A stretch of 64,000 bases of DNA from positions 1,860,001-1,924,000 of the forward strand of contig NZ_CP029642.1 of NCBI RefSeq assembly GCF_003268655.1, in the 5' to 3' direction. How positions within the stretch are numbered: position 1 is the first letter of the stretch; the number at the start of each line of letters is the position of its first letter. The notes beneath the pieces are model-generated. The model did not search any database. It was given only the letters and a program-made list of their open reading frames with translations, and was not told the origin of the DNA. The position numbers and the translations under genes are program-made. Shown here one piece after another: positions 17,470-25,996 of the stretch. The stretch comes from Arthrobacter dokdonellae. GTDB lineage: Bacteria; Actinomycetota; Actinomycetes; Actinomycetales; Micrococcaceae.

Positions 17470-17549
17470 CCGCCTCGGCAGGCGGAGCGAGACTTTCTGC
17501 GGTGCGAGTGTTTATGAACACCTACAAGGAAATGGAGGTGACTCTCCAT
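17470..17549 (+). promoter_or_regulatory. pnp leader hairpins, one enclosing the ribosome site and start codon
   Basis: CCGCCT (17470-17475) and AGGCGG (17480-17485) form a tight hairpin with a CGGC loop. ATGGAG (17532-17537) pairs with CTCCAT (17544-17549), where the last AT belongs to the pnp start codon and the stem contains most of the GGAGG ribosome site (17534-17538). Both are seen directly. In Escherichia coli pnp is autocontrolled through its leader hairpin; a similar role here is inference. I saw no convincing promoter between 17290 and 17470. Confidence 0.5.
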
Positions 17550-19785
17550 GGAGGGTCCCGAGATTCAGTACGCAGAGGCCGTCATTGACAACGGCCGTTA
17601 TGGCAAGCGCGTGGTCCGCTTTGAGACCGGCCGCCTTGCCCAGCAGGCAGCGGGCTCCGCGATGGTCTACATCGACGAAGACACCGTCATGCTTTCAGCC
17701 ACCACGGCCGGCAAGCACCCGCGTGAAGGCTTTGACTTTTTCCCGCTGACCGTCGATGTGGAAGAGCGCATGTACGCCGCCGGCCGCATCCCGGGCAGCT
17801 TCTTCCGCCGTGAAGGCCGCCCGTCCACGGACGCCATCCTGGCCTGCCGCCTCATGGACCGCCCGCTGCGCCCCGCCTTCAAGAAGGGCCTGCGCAACGA
17901 GGTCCAGATCGTCGTCACCATCCTGGCGATCAACCCGGACGTGCTCTACGACGTCGTGGCCATCAACGCCTCGTCGATGTCCACCCAGCTGTCGGGCCTG
18001 CCGTTCTCCGGCCCCATCGGCGGCGTCCGCGTGGCCCTGGTCGACGACGGCAACGGCGCCCAGTGGGTCGCCTTCCCCAAGCACTCCGAGCTGGAAAACG
18101 CCGTGTTCAACATGGTGGTGGCCGGCCGCGTCGCCGGTGACGATGTAGCCATCATGATGGTGGAAGCCGAAGCCACTGACAACTCCTGGAACCTCATCAA
18201 GGAACAGGGCCACCAGGCCCCCACCGAAGAGGTTGTGGCCGAGGGCCTCGAGGCCGCCAAGCCGTTCATCAAGGCCCTCTGCGACGCCCAGGCCGACCTG
18301 GCGGCACGCGCCGCCAAGCCCACCGTCGAGTTCCCGGTTTTCCTGGACTACGAAGAGGACGCCTACGCCGCCGTCGAGGGCGCAGCCTCCGACAAGCTGG
18401 CCAAGGTGTTCTCCATTGCCGACAAGCAGGAGCGCGACGCCGCTTCCGACGCCTTGAAGGACGAGACCGTTGCGGCCCTGGCCGGCGACTTCGAAGGCCG
18501 CGAAAAGGAGCTGTCCGCGGCTTTCCGTTCCGTGACCAAGCAGGTCATCCGCCAGCGCATCCTGACCGAGCAGGTCCGCATCGACGGGCGCGGCCTGACG
18601 GACATTCGCCAGCTCACCGCCGAGGTCGAGGTCCTGCCGCGCGTGCACGGCTCCGCCATCTTCGAACGCGGCGAGACCCAGATCATGGGTGTCACCACGC
18701 TGAACATGCTCAAGATGGAACAGCAGATCGACTCCCTGTCGCCGGTGACGCGCAAGCGCTACATGCACAACTACAACTTCCCGCCGTACTCCACCGGTGA
18801 AACCGGCCGCGTGGGCTCGCCCAAGCGCCGCGAAATCGGGCACGGCGCCCTGGCCGAGCGGGCGCTCGTGCCCGTACTGCCCTCGCGTGAGGAATTCCCC
18901 TACGCGATCCGCCAGGTCTCCGAGGCCCTTGGCTCCAACGGCTCCACCTCCATGGGTTCCGTGTGTGCATCGACGCTGTCGCTGCTCAACGCCGGTGTGC
19001 CCCTGAAGGCACCGGTTGCCGGCATCGCCATGGGCCTGGTCTCCGACCAGGTGGACGGTCAGACCCGCTACGCGGCCCTGACCGACATCCTTGGCGCGGA
19101 AGATGCCTTCGGCGACATGGACTTCAAGGTTGCGGGCACGTCGGAGTTCGTCACGGCCATCCAGCTGGACACGAAGCTCGACGGCATCCCGGCCTCCGTT
19201 TTGGCAGCGGCACTGAAGCAGGCCCGCGAGGCGCGCCTGCACATCCTGAGCGTCTTGAACGCCGCCATCGACGTCCCGGACGAGCTCTCCGAGTTCGCGC
19301 CCCGCGTCATCGCGGTCAAGATCCCCGTTGACAAGATCGGCGAGGTCATCGGGCCGAAGGGCAAGATGATCAACCAGATCCAGGAAGACACCGGCGCCGA
19401 CATCTCCATTGAAGATGACGGCACGGTTTACATCGGTGCAACGAACGGCCCCTCAGCGGACGCCGCCCGTTCAGCGATCAACGCCATCGCGAACCCGCAG
19501 GTTCCGGAAATCGGTGAGCGTTACCTGGGAACCGTTGTCAAGACCACCACGTTCGGCGCGTTCATTTCGCTCACGCCGGGCAAGGATGGCCTGCTGCACA
19601 TCTCCGAGCTGCGCAAGCTCTCAGGTGGCAAGCGCGTTGACAACGTTGACGACGTTGTGTCCGTCGGTCAGAAGATCCAGGTGGAGATCACCAAGATCGA
19701 CGACCGCGGCAAGCTGTCCCTTTCCCCGGTTGTCGCCGAGGAAGAGCACGCCGAAGAAGCAGTTTCCGAAGGCGTTGCTGAATAA
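17548..19785 (+). CDS. pnp: Polyribonucleotide nucleotidyltransferase (PNPase)
   Basis: 3'-5' phosphorolytic exoribonuclease of mRNA decay, trimeric; 745 residues, normal for actinobacteria. First RNase PH domain (about 10-145, with [20 protein letters not shown] and FFRREGRPS), alpha-helical linker, second RNase PH domain (about 340-560, with [42 protein letters not shown] and the catalytic region [18 protein letters not shown]), KH ([20 protein letters not shown]), and S1 ([20 protein letters not shown]). ATG 17548 follows GGAGG. The M16 peptidase gene begins three bases after the stop without its own ribosome site. Confidence 0.97.
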   Translation: MEGPEIQYAEAVIDNGRYGKRVVRFETGRLAQQAAGSAMVYIDEDTVMLSATTAGKHPREGFDFFPLTVDVEERMYAAGRIPGSFFRREGRPSTDAILACRLMDRPLRPAFKKGLRNEVQIVVTILAINPDVLYDVVAINASSMSTQLSGLPFSGPIGGVRVALVDDGNGAQWVAFPKHSELENAVFNMVVAGRVAGDDVAIMMVEAEATDNSWNLIKEQGHQAPTEEVVAEGLEAAKPFIKALCDAQADLAARAAKPTVEFPVFLDYEEDAYAAVEGAASDKLAKVFSIADKQERDAASDALKDETVAALAGDFEGREKELSAAFRSVTKQVIRQRILTEQVRIDGRGLTDIRQLTAEVEVLPRVHGSAIFERGETQIMGVTTLNMLKMEQQIDSLSPVTRKRYMHNYNFPPYSTGETGRVGSPKRREIGHGALAERALVPVLPSREEFPYAIRQVSEALGSNGSTSMGSVCASTLSLLNAGVPLKAPVAGIAMGLVSDQVDGQTRYAALTDILGAEDAFGDMDFKVAGTSEFVTAIQLDTKLDGIPASVLAAALKQAREARLHILSVLNAAIDVPDELSEFAPRVIAVKIPVDKIGEVIGPKGKMINQIQEDTGADISIEDDGTVYIGATNGPSADAARSAINAIANPQVPEIGERYLGTVVKTTTFGAFISLTPGKDGLLHISELRKLSGGKRVDNVDDVVSVGQKIQVEITKIDDRGKLSLSPVVAEEEHAEEAVSEGVAE

Positions 19786-19788
19786 TTC

Positions 19789-21147
19789 ATGGCAATCACC
19801 CTTTTGCCGCTGACCTCCGCCGCCGACGGGCTGGCAGATTCAGGTTCCTCGCTCATCTCGGGCACGGCGGGCGGCGCAGCAGTGCGCCGTTCCGTCCTGC
19901 CCGGGGGAGTGCGGGTCCTGACCGAGTCCATGCCGGGGCAGCGAAGCGCGACAATTGGTTTTTGGGTCGGTGTTGGCTCCCGGGATGAAACCGAGGGCCA
20001 ACACGGCGCGACCCACTTCCTTGAACACCTGCTGTTCAAGGGCACCCTGCGCCGGACCGCGTTGGAAATCGCTTCCGCCTTTGACGAGGTGGGCGGGGAG
20101 TCCAACGCGGCCACGGCCAAGGAAAGCACCTGCTACTACGCACGCGTGCTGGACACCGACCTCCCCATGGCCATCGACGTCATCGCCGACATGGTCACCT
20201 CCGCCGTGCTGGACCCGGCCGAGCTGGAGCAGGAACGCGACGTCATCCTGGAAGAAATCGCCATGGACAGCGACGACCCCACCGACGTCGCCCACGAAAA
20301 GTTTGTTGAGGCCGTCATGGGCCGCCACGCCCTGGGACGCCCCATCGGCGGCACGCCGGAGGCCATTAAAGCTGTGCCCCGCGATTCCGTCTGGGCCCAC
20401 TACCGCAAGCACTACCGGCCCGAGACCCTCGTCATCACCGCTGCCGGCGGCCTGGACCACGACGCCGTCTGCGATCACGTCCTCTCGGCCCTGCGCACCG
20501 CAGGCTGGTCCTTGGACGACGGCGTTGCCCCGGCCCCGCGCCGCGACTCCGCACCGGTTGCCATTGCCGGCACCGCCGGACTGCACGTGATCAAGCGCCA
20601 GGTGGAGCAGGCCAACATCATCCTGGGCTGTCCGTCGCTGACAGCCACCGACCCCCGCCGCTACGTCATGAGCGTGTTGAACTCCGTCCTTGGCGGCGGG
20701 ATGTCCTCGCGCCTGTTCCAGGAGATCCGCGAAAAGCGGGGCCTGGTCTACTCGACGTATTCCTTCGCCTCCTCCTATGCCGACGCCGGCTACTTTGGCA
20801 TGTACGCCGGCTGCTCGCCACAGAAAGTGGGCCAAGTCATCGGGCTGTTGACCGCCGAACTGGAGAAGCTCGCGGTGGACGGCATCACGGAGGCCGAGCT
20901 TGCCAAGGCACTGGGCCAGATGTCCGGCGGCATTGTCTTGGCACTCGAAGACACCGGCTCGCGCATGTCGCGGCTGGGCCGGGCCGAACTGGTCACCGGT
21001 GAATTCCTGGACATTGACGCGACTCTCGACCGCATCCGCGCAGTCACGACCCAACAAGTGCGGGAACTGGCAGGCGAACTCGTCGCGGCCCCGCGCACCG
21101 TGACAGTGGTTGGGCCGTTTGAGGAATCCGAGACCTTCGGCCTGTAG
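19789..21147 (+). CDS. M16-family zinc metallopeptidase (processing-peptidase-like)
   Basis: 452-residue protease of the insulinase/mitochondrial processing peptidase family. The inverted zinc motif is HFLEH (His76, Glu79, His80); the third ligand is in ELEQERDVILEEI. GGESNAATAKESTCYY and the C-terminal half (SRLFQEIREKRGLVYSTYSF, GMYAGCSP) are standard for M16B members encoded next to pnp in Gram-positive bacteria. The substrate is unknown. The first 30 residues are a poorly conserved extension. ATG 19789 is three bases after the pnp stop and lacks a ribosome site, so translation is probably coupled to pnp. Confidence 0.92.
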   Translation: MAITLLPLTSAADGLADSGSSLISGTAGGAAVRRSVLPGGVRVLTESMPGQRSATIGFWVGVGSRDETEGQHGATHFLEHLLFKGTLRRTALEIASAFDEVGGESNAATAKESTCYYARVLDTDLPMAIDVIADMVTSAVLDPAELEQERDVILEEIAMDSDDPTDVAHEKFVEAVMGRHALGRPIGGTPEAIKAVPRDSVWAHYRKHYRPETLVITAAGGLDHDAVCDHVLSALRTAGWSLDDGVAPAPRRDSAPVAIAGTAGLHVIKRQVEQANIILGCPSLTATDPRRYVMSVLNSVLGGGMSSRLFQEIREKRGLVYSTYSFASSYADAGYFGMYAGCSPQKVGQVIGLLTAELEKLAVDGITEAELAKALGQMSGGIVLALEDTGSRMSRLGRAELVTGEFLDIDATLDRIRAVTTQQVRELAGELVAAPRTVTVVGPFEESETFGL

Positions 21148-21176
21148 CCGGTGGCCGAGCCCCGAAGGAATCCGGT

Positions 21177-21887
21177 TTGGACAGCACCGCCGCGCCGCTG
21201 GAATGTGCCGACGGCGTGTTTTTCATTGAGGGTCCGGCGTCCAACTGGATCATCCTTCGCGACGGGAGGGAATTTTCCGTCATCGATTCCGGCTATCCTG
21301 GCGATGTCGGTGACTTTGTGAAGTCCATCCGGCAGCTGGGGCTTGAACCGCGGAACATGGCGGCGCTGCTCGTCACCCACGGCCACGTGGACCACACGGG
21401 TGCCGCCCGCATGCTGACGGAAGAATTCCACATTCCCGTCCTCAGTGGAGCAGCGGAACACGGCCAGATGATCGGGCGCGAGAAGAACCAGGTCTCCCCG
21501 CGGCAAGTCCTGGGGAAGGCCTGGCGGCCCCGCGTCTTCCGGTGGGCCCGCCACATCCTCGCAGCCGGCGGCGCGCGACCGACCTGCGTACCTGCGTCCG
21601 GCGTCTTTACCAACGATGTCCTCGCCGGGCTGCCCGGGGCACCCCAGGCCATTGACACCGCCGGACACACGCCTGGCCACACCTCCTTCCTGCTACCGTC
21701 CGGCTGCCTGGCCACGGGAGACGCCCTCGTCACCGGGCATCCGCTGTCCACTGTCACCGGGCCGCAGCGGCTGCATCCCATGTTTGACCATGACGGTGCC
21801 ATGGCCGGCCGCGCCTTGGACCGGCTGTTGGCCTGCGCCGCCACAAACATCCTGCCAGGGCACGGAAAGGCCTTGGCATGCCCATAA
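21177..21887 (+). CDS. MBL-fold metallo-hydrolase
   Basis: 236-residue metallo-beta-lactamase-fold protein. THGHVDHTG gives the zinc ligands His68, His70, Asp72 and His73; later ligands are in DTAGHTPGHTSFLLPS, ATGDALVTGHP and the C-terminal LPGHGKAL. This suggests a hydrolase for thioesters or similar small substrates; specificity cannot be told. The only plausible start is TTG 21177 behind GAAGGAATCC; the first residues (MDSTAAPLECADGVFFIEG) lead straight into the fold. It follows the M16 gene by 29 bases and may be cotranscribed. It precedes a 446-bp repeat-rich gap. Confidence 0.85.
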   Translation: MDSTAAPLECADGVFFIEGPASNWIILRDGREFSVIDSGYPGDVGDFVKSIRQLGLEPRNMAALLVTHGHVDHTGAARMLTEEFHIPVLSGAAEHGQMIGREKNQVSPRQVLGKAWRPRVFRWARHILAAGGARPTCVPASGVFTNDVLAGLPGAPQAIDTAGHTPGHTSFLLPSGCLATGDALVTGHPLSTVTGPQRLHPMFDHDGAMAGRALDRLLACAATNILPGHGKALACP

Positions 21888-21925
21888 CCGAGGCAGTTTT
21901 CCTCGCCCGGCAAGTCGCCCGCCGG

Positions 21926-22130
21926 TGATCGCGCCTGTCGGTGATTGAGCCTGACATCGATACCTGGTGACTGAGCTTGTCGGTGGTCGGGCCTGTCGTC
22001 GATACCTGGTGGTCGAGCACCGGGCCCTGTGAGGACGTCGAGACCCTGGTCCCGGCGATGGTGCCCGTCGAAATCTAGGGTAGGGCGCCGCTGATTGAGC
22101 CCGTCGCCGCTGATTGAGCCTGTCACGGGT
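21926..22130. repeat. Cluster of degenerate short repeats (GGTGATTGAGCCTGTCGA-like)
   Basis: About eight imperfect copies of a word near GGTGATTGAGCCTGTC are strung together, e.g. GGTGATTGAGCCTGAC, GGTGACTGAGCTTGTC, GGTGGTCGGGCCTGTC, GGTGGTCGAGC and GCTGATTGAGCCTGTC; several are followed by CGATACCT. Similar single copies lie at 836-857 and, inverted, at 1176-1198. The block makes up most of the 21888-22333 gap between the MBL gene and the DUF222/HNH gene; it shows no gene. Confidence 0.6.
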
Positions 22131-22289
22131 TGTCGGGGGTTTTAGGGGTTTTGGGCCTTGGTCGACGATGATGTTGCGCCGAAAATAGTTGTCCACAGAT
22201 GTGCCGTTCGCGGCTTGTTTCCCGCCTGGATGCCGGTACCTGACCATAGAATGAAGGTAGTAAAGGATCAGGGAATTTCAGACTCTTGA

Positions 22290-22303
22290 CGAATATATAT
22301 TCG
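22290..22303. promoter_or_regulatory. AT-rich palindrome before the DUF222/HNH gene (LexA-box-like)
   Basis: CGAATATATATTCG is a perfect 14-base palindrome in an otherwise GC-rich region and overlaps a TTGACG (22286-22291). It keeps the CGAA-N6-TTCG frame of Gram-positive LexA boxes, and the recA box in this window (TCGAATACCTGTTCGA) also has T after CGAA. Binding by LexA is inference. Confidence 0.45.
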
Positions 22304-22333
22304 CCATGATTCCTCCAGGGACTGGAAGGGCGG

Positions 22334-24406
22334 GTGGGCAGGGTGGCGGCACCGGAGTGGGTGGAGCAGGGGACGGACACCGGGGCGCCTGCCGCCGCGT
22401 CCCCCGCTGCCGTTCCGCCGGCTCCGGTGCCCCTGGCGGGTGCCGGGGCCTTGGCTGGTCATGGATCCGTGGCGCCTGTCACGGCGTCGGTGTCCTCGGG
22501 TGCGGGGTGTGCGGTGCTGTTGTCCACGGCCGGGCTCCTGCTCGAGCAGTGTGCGGGGGTGTTTGATGCGGTGGTGCTGGCGCAGTTGGATGCGGCCCTG
22601 GCCCATGAACTCGCCGGTGATGCCCGCCGCCGCGCGGTGGAGGGCGCCGAGCGGCTGGAGCAGCAGGTCCGGGCCGGGGCCGCGGCGGGGAACCTGGCGG
22701 ACCTGGCCCAGTTCGTCTCCACCGCCCGGGGAACCGCCACGAAGGCCCAGGCCCAGGCCGCCGCGGCCACCGAGGTCGTCCTGGCCCTGGGCGGCACCCT
22801 CGGCGGCAACACTGGAAACCCTGCCGGGACCACGGACACCCCGGGGGCCGTCGCGGCGGGTTTTGATGCTGGCGTGGTGGACAGGGTGGATCCTGCCGCG
22901 TTGGTGGAGGTGATGGCCCGTTTGGAGGAAGTGAAGAACGCGGCGGCCGCGGCGCAGGCCCAGGCCCAGGCCGTTTTTGTTGCCCAGCAGCGCCTGCTCC
23001 AGGCCAGGTCCGGGGTGCCCCGGGAGAAACTGGGCAAGGGCGTCGCGGAACAGGTGGGCCTTGCCCGGCACGAGTCCGCGTCCCGGGGACGGATGCTGTG
23101 CGGGCTCGCGCACGTGGTGGTGCGCGAAATGCCGCACACCATGAACGCGTTCTCCGCCGGGATCCTCAGCGAGTACCGGGCCCGGATCCTGGCCCGGGAG
23201 ACCGCCTGCCTCTCCGCCGGGGACCGGGCCCGCGTCGACGCGCTCGTGTGCGCGGACCAGGAAAAACTCGCCACAATGGGCAGCCGGGAACTGGCCGCCG
23301 CGGCGAAAAACGCCGCCCTGGCCCTGGACCCGGCCGCCGTCGCCAAACGCTTCGCCCGGGCCGAATCCGAACGCAACGTCTCCCTGCGCCCGGCCGCCGA
23401 CGGGATGACCCTGCTCAGCGCCCTGGTCCCGCTGCGCCAGGGCGTGCGGGCCTACAACCTCCTGACCAAGATCGCCGACAGCGCCAAGGCCGCCGGAGAC
23501 GAACGCGGCAAGGGCCAACTCATGGCCGACACCCTCCTCCACCGCCTCACCCGCCACACCCCCTGCACCCACAACACAGACGACCCCGGCACCGGCGGCA
23601 ACCAAGACACCGCCAGCACCGCCAGTTCCGACAACCCCGCGGGCACCTCCGGCTGGCCCGCGGACTGGACGGCGGACTGGACGGCGGACTGGGCGGGCGA
23701 AGGCAGCCGCCCGGGCCGGGCGTGGCTGTGCACCACCGTGACCGAGCCCGACATCGCCCTGGAACTCATCATGACCGACCGCGCCCTCTTCGACGGCGCC
23801 AGCGACCCCGCCCTGCTCGTGGGCCACGAACCCATCCCCGCACCGGCAGCCCGCGCCATGATCTACGGCACGCCCACCAACACCGACTCCGGCAGCATGA
23901 ACAGCGGCAGCGACGCCGACACCGGCGACGGTGCCGTCGCCGGCGGGGAAAGCGACCGGGTGGAAAGCGGCGGGGCGGACGGCCGGCCCCCGGGCCGCGC
24001 GGCGGCGTTTTCGCCCACGGTGTGGATCAAGCGCCTCTTCACCCACCCGGAAACCAACGCGTTGCTGGCCATGGACTCCAGGGGCAGGCTGTTCCCGGAA
24101 GGCATGAAGGAATTCCTGCGCCTGCGCGACCAAACCTGCGCCACCCCGTACTGCGACGCACCGATCCGCGACTACGACCACATCAAGTCCTGGGCCGCAG
24201 GCGGGCACACCAGCATCACCAACGGCCAGGGCATGTGCCGCGCCTGCAACCAGGCCAAGGAAGCACCCGGCTGGACCAGCACCACCAGTTCCAACGGCAC
24301 AGCCGCGCCGGAAACCACCGTCACCACACCCACCGGACACTGCTACATCTCCACCGCCCCGCCACTGCCCGGACCCACACGCAGGCAACGCCCCCAACGC
24401 TGCTGA
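22334..24406 (+). CDS. DUF222 protein with C-terminal HNH endonuclease domain (13E12-repeat type)
   Basis: 690 residues. An Ala/Pro-rich start precedes the helical DUF222 region (about 55-380, with LLLEQCAGVFDAVVLAQLDA and LSAGILSEYRARILARETA). A variable Gly/Ser/Asp-rich insert carries a triple ADWT repeat (15-bp units, about 23660-23697). The C-terminal zinc HNH domain has QTCATPYCDAPIRDYDHIKS, then TSITNGQGMCRACNQAKEAP, with four cysteines and the Asp-His pair intact. The family is multicopy in actinobacteria and includes the REP13E12 proteins of Mycobacterium tuberculosis. A DNA-cutting role is likely but unproven. GTG 22334 is the assumed start; the site before it is weak. Confidence 0.85.
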   Translation: MGRVAAPEWVEQGTDTGAPAAASPAAVPPAPVPLAGAGALAGHGSVAPVTASVSSGAGCAVLLSTAGLLLEQCAGVFDAVVLAQLDAALAHELAGDARRRAVEGAERLEQQVRAGAAAGNLADLAQFVSTARGTATKAQAQAAAATEVVLALGGTLGGNTGNPAGTTDTPGAVAAGFDAGVVDRVDPAALVEVMARLEEVKNAAAAAQAQAQAVFVAQQRLLQARSGVPREKLGKGVAEQVGLARHESASRGRMLCGLAHVVVREMPHTMNAFSAGILSEYRARILARETACLSAGDRARVDALVCADQEKLATMGSRELAAAAKNAALALDPAAVAKRFARAESERNVSLRPAADGMTLLSALVPLRQGVRAYNLLTKIADSAKAAGDERGKGQLMADTLLHRLTRHTPCTHNTDDPGTGGNQDTASTASSDNPAGTSGWPADWTADWTADWAGEGSRPGRAWLCTTVTEPDIALELIMTDRALFDGASDPALLVGHEPIPAPAARAMIYGTPTNTDSGSMNSGSDADTGDGAVAGGESDRVESGGADGRPPGRAAAFSPTVWIKRLFTHPETNALLAMDSRGRLFPEGMKEFLRLRDQTCATPYCDAPIRDYDHIKSWAAGGHTSITNGQGMCRACNQAKEAPGWTSTTSSNGTAAPETTVTTPTGHCYISTAPPLPGPTRRQRPQRC

Positions 24407-24483
24407 CCACAGAAACCGACCACCAGCGGCAGGTCCCGTCCAACGTCGGGCCCGACCAACTTCCCGCCAACAGCGAAAGTCGG

Positions 24484-24765
24484 TTATCCTCCGGCGAACG
24501 GCGGCAGGACGTCGATCACGTCGTCCGGTGCCAGGACGGCCGCCAGGTTCCGCTGGGAGACCTCATTGACCAGGAAGCTGCAGCGCGTCAGCAGCTCAGG
24601 AAGCGGAGGCGTGCTCGACGAGGCGGACACTGGAAAGGACTCCATCAGGAGCTTGGCTAGGTCGCCCAGCGTGAACGGGGCCGAGCCGGCCACGGAGGCA
24701 AGTTCCACTACCTGCCACTCAACGCCCGTGGCCGCCGCTGCGGCGGCAAAAAACCGTACGTCCAT
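24484..24765 (-). CDS. moaD: MoaD/ThiS-family sulfur carrier, small subunit of molybdopterin synthase
   Basis: 93-residue beta-grasp protein ending in the diagnostic Gly-Gly (VLPPFAGG) that is thiocarboxylated to give sulfur to precursor Z with MoaE. MDVRFFAAAAAATG and NEVSQRNLAAVLAPDDVIDV fit MoaD. ATG 24765 is set by GGAGG nine bases before. That GGAGG is itself the pair of codons for the C-terminal Gly-Gly of MoaA, so the two genes (two bases apart) are tightly coupled. The insert around SASSSTPPLPEL makes it slightly longer than a typical 80-residue MoaD. Confidence 0.88.
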   Translation of the reverse strand: MDVRFFAAAAAATGVEWQVVELASVAGSAPFTLGDLAKLLMESFPVSASSSTPPLPELLTRCSFLVNEVSQRNLAAVLAPDDVIDVLPPFAGG

Positions 24766-24767
24766 TC

Positions 24768-25883
24768 TCAGCCTCCTATGGCGCTCATGCTGCGATCCGG
24801 CTGCACAAAGTCCGCGTCGCCCAGGCCGGGGTGGCCCATGCCGTGGGCTTTCGGCTTGGCCCACATGGCGTCCTGCCAGCGGGCGGCGACGGCATCGTCG
24901 TCGTCCGGGGAAGTGCCGGCACGCAAGAGCGCCAGCAGGTCCACTTCGGTGCGGGAGAACAGGCAGCTCATCACTTTGCCTTCGGCCGTGATTCGCGTGC
25001 GGCGGCAGTCGGTGCAAAACGGCTCGGTGACGGAGGCAATGACGCCCACGGTGCCCAGCAGTTCGTCGGAGCCGCGGTCCCTGACCTCAAAGCGTTCGGC
25101 GGGGGCGCCATCACGCAAGCGGGGATCGGGGGAGAGCACAAAGTCGCGGCCCAGCAGCTCGCGGATCTCGGCGGCTGTGATCATGCCGCTGCGCGTCCAG
25201 CCGTGGTCGGCGTCGAGCGGCATCTGTTCGATGAACCGGAGCTCGTAGCCGCGCGCCAGGCACCAGCCCAGCAGCTCCGCGGCGTGGTCGTCGTTGACGC
25301 CCCGCATGAGCACGGCGTTGACCTTGAGGGGGCGCAGGCCCGCGGCGTCGGCGGCCTCGATCCCGGCCAGCACCTGGTCGAGGAACGGGCGGCGTGTCAG
25401 CTGCAGGAAGGCGTCGTGGTGCAGCGTGTCCATGGAGACGTTCAGCCGCGTCAGCCCGGCATCGGCCAGGGCCTGCGCCTTGCCGGCCAGCCCCACGGCG
25501 TTCGTGGTGAGCGAGATGGGCAGTGCGGGGTGGTTCCGGCGCAGGGCGGCAACGATGTCCACGAGGTCGGCCCGCACCAAGGGCTCGCCGCCGGTCAGCC
25601 GCAGCTCGCGGACCCCCAGGCGGTCTACGCCCAGGCCCACCAGCCGCACAATTTCGCCAGCTGTGAGCAGCTTGGATTTCTTTAGCCATTCCAGCCCTGC
25701 TTCCGGCATGCAGTACCGGCAGCGAAGGTTGCACTTGTCCGTCAGCGACAGGCGCATGTCCGTGGCAACCCGGCCGAACTGGTCCAGGAGACCCTCCAAT
25801 GCCGGCCGCGCAGACACGGCCGCCGGCCCGGTGGCGCCCGCAGGTACCGCCGGCATGCCCAGTGTTACGCGTCCAGTGTCCAT
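24768..25883 (-). CDS. moaA: GTP 3',8-cyclase MoaA
   Basis: Radical SAM enzyme for the first step of molybdenum cofactor synthesis (GTP to 3',8-cyclo-GTP). 371 residues. The N-terminal cluster motif is CNLRCRYC (Cys51, Cys55, Cys58). The C-terminal cluster lies in PFCTDCRRTRITAEGKVMSC. The protein ends in the Gly-Gly tail needed for MoaA activity. RLTGGEPLVRADLVDI is the SAM-binding GGEP motif. The ATG at 25883 gives about 25 residues of extra N-terminus beyond the core; a later start is possible. It is divergent from the sulfite-oxidase-like gene with about 110 bp between. Confidence 0.95.
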   Translation of the reverse strand: MDTGRVTLGMPAVPAGATGPAAVSARPALEGLLDQFGRVATDMRLSLTDKCNLRCRYCMPEAGLEWLKKSKLLTAGEIVRLVGLGVDRLGVRELRLTGGEPLVRADLVDIVAALRRNHPALPISLTTNAVGLAGKAQALADAGLTRLNVSMDTLHHDAFLQLTRRPFLDQVLAGIEAADAAGLRPLKVNAVLMRGVNDDHAAELLGWCLARGYELRFIEQMPLDADHGWTRSGMITAAEIRELLGRDFVLSPDPRLRDGAPAERFEVRDRGSDELLGTVGVIASVTEPFCTDCRRTRITAEGKVMSCLFSRTEVDLLALLRAGTSPDDDDAVAARWQDAMWAKPKAHGMGHPGLGDADFVQPDRSMSAIGG

Positions 25884-25996
25884 GCCTCCACGCTACGCCA
25901 TCGGCGCCGTCTGGGACCCGGCGGCGCTTTGTCCCGACCGCGAATCTAGAATTGTGACATGGGGTCGCCGTGGTTTCGGCGAACGGAAAGGATGCC

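Noticed and set aside
22268..24397. 709-codon minus-strand frame over the DUF222/HNH gene
   Set aside because: Antisense to a gene with intact DUF222 and HNH motifs; the composition is a shadow of its codon use.
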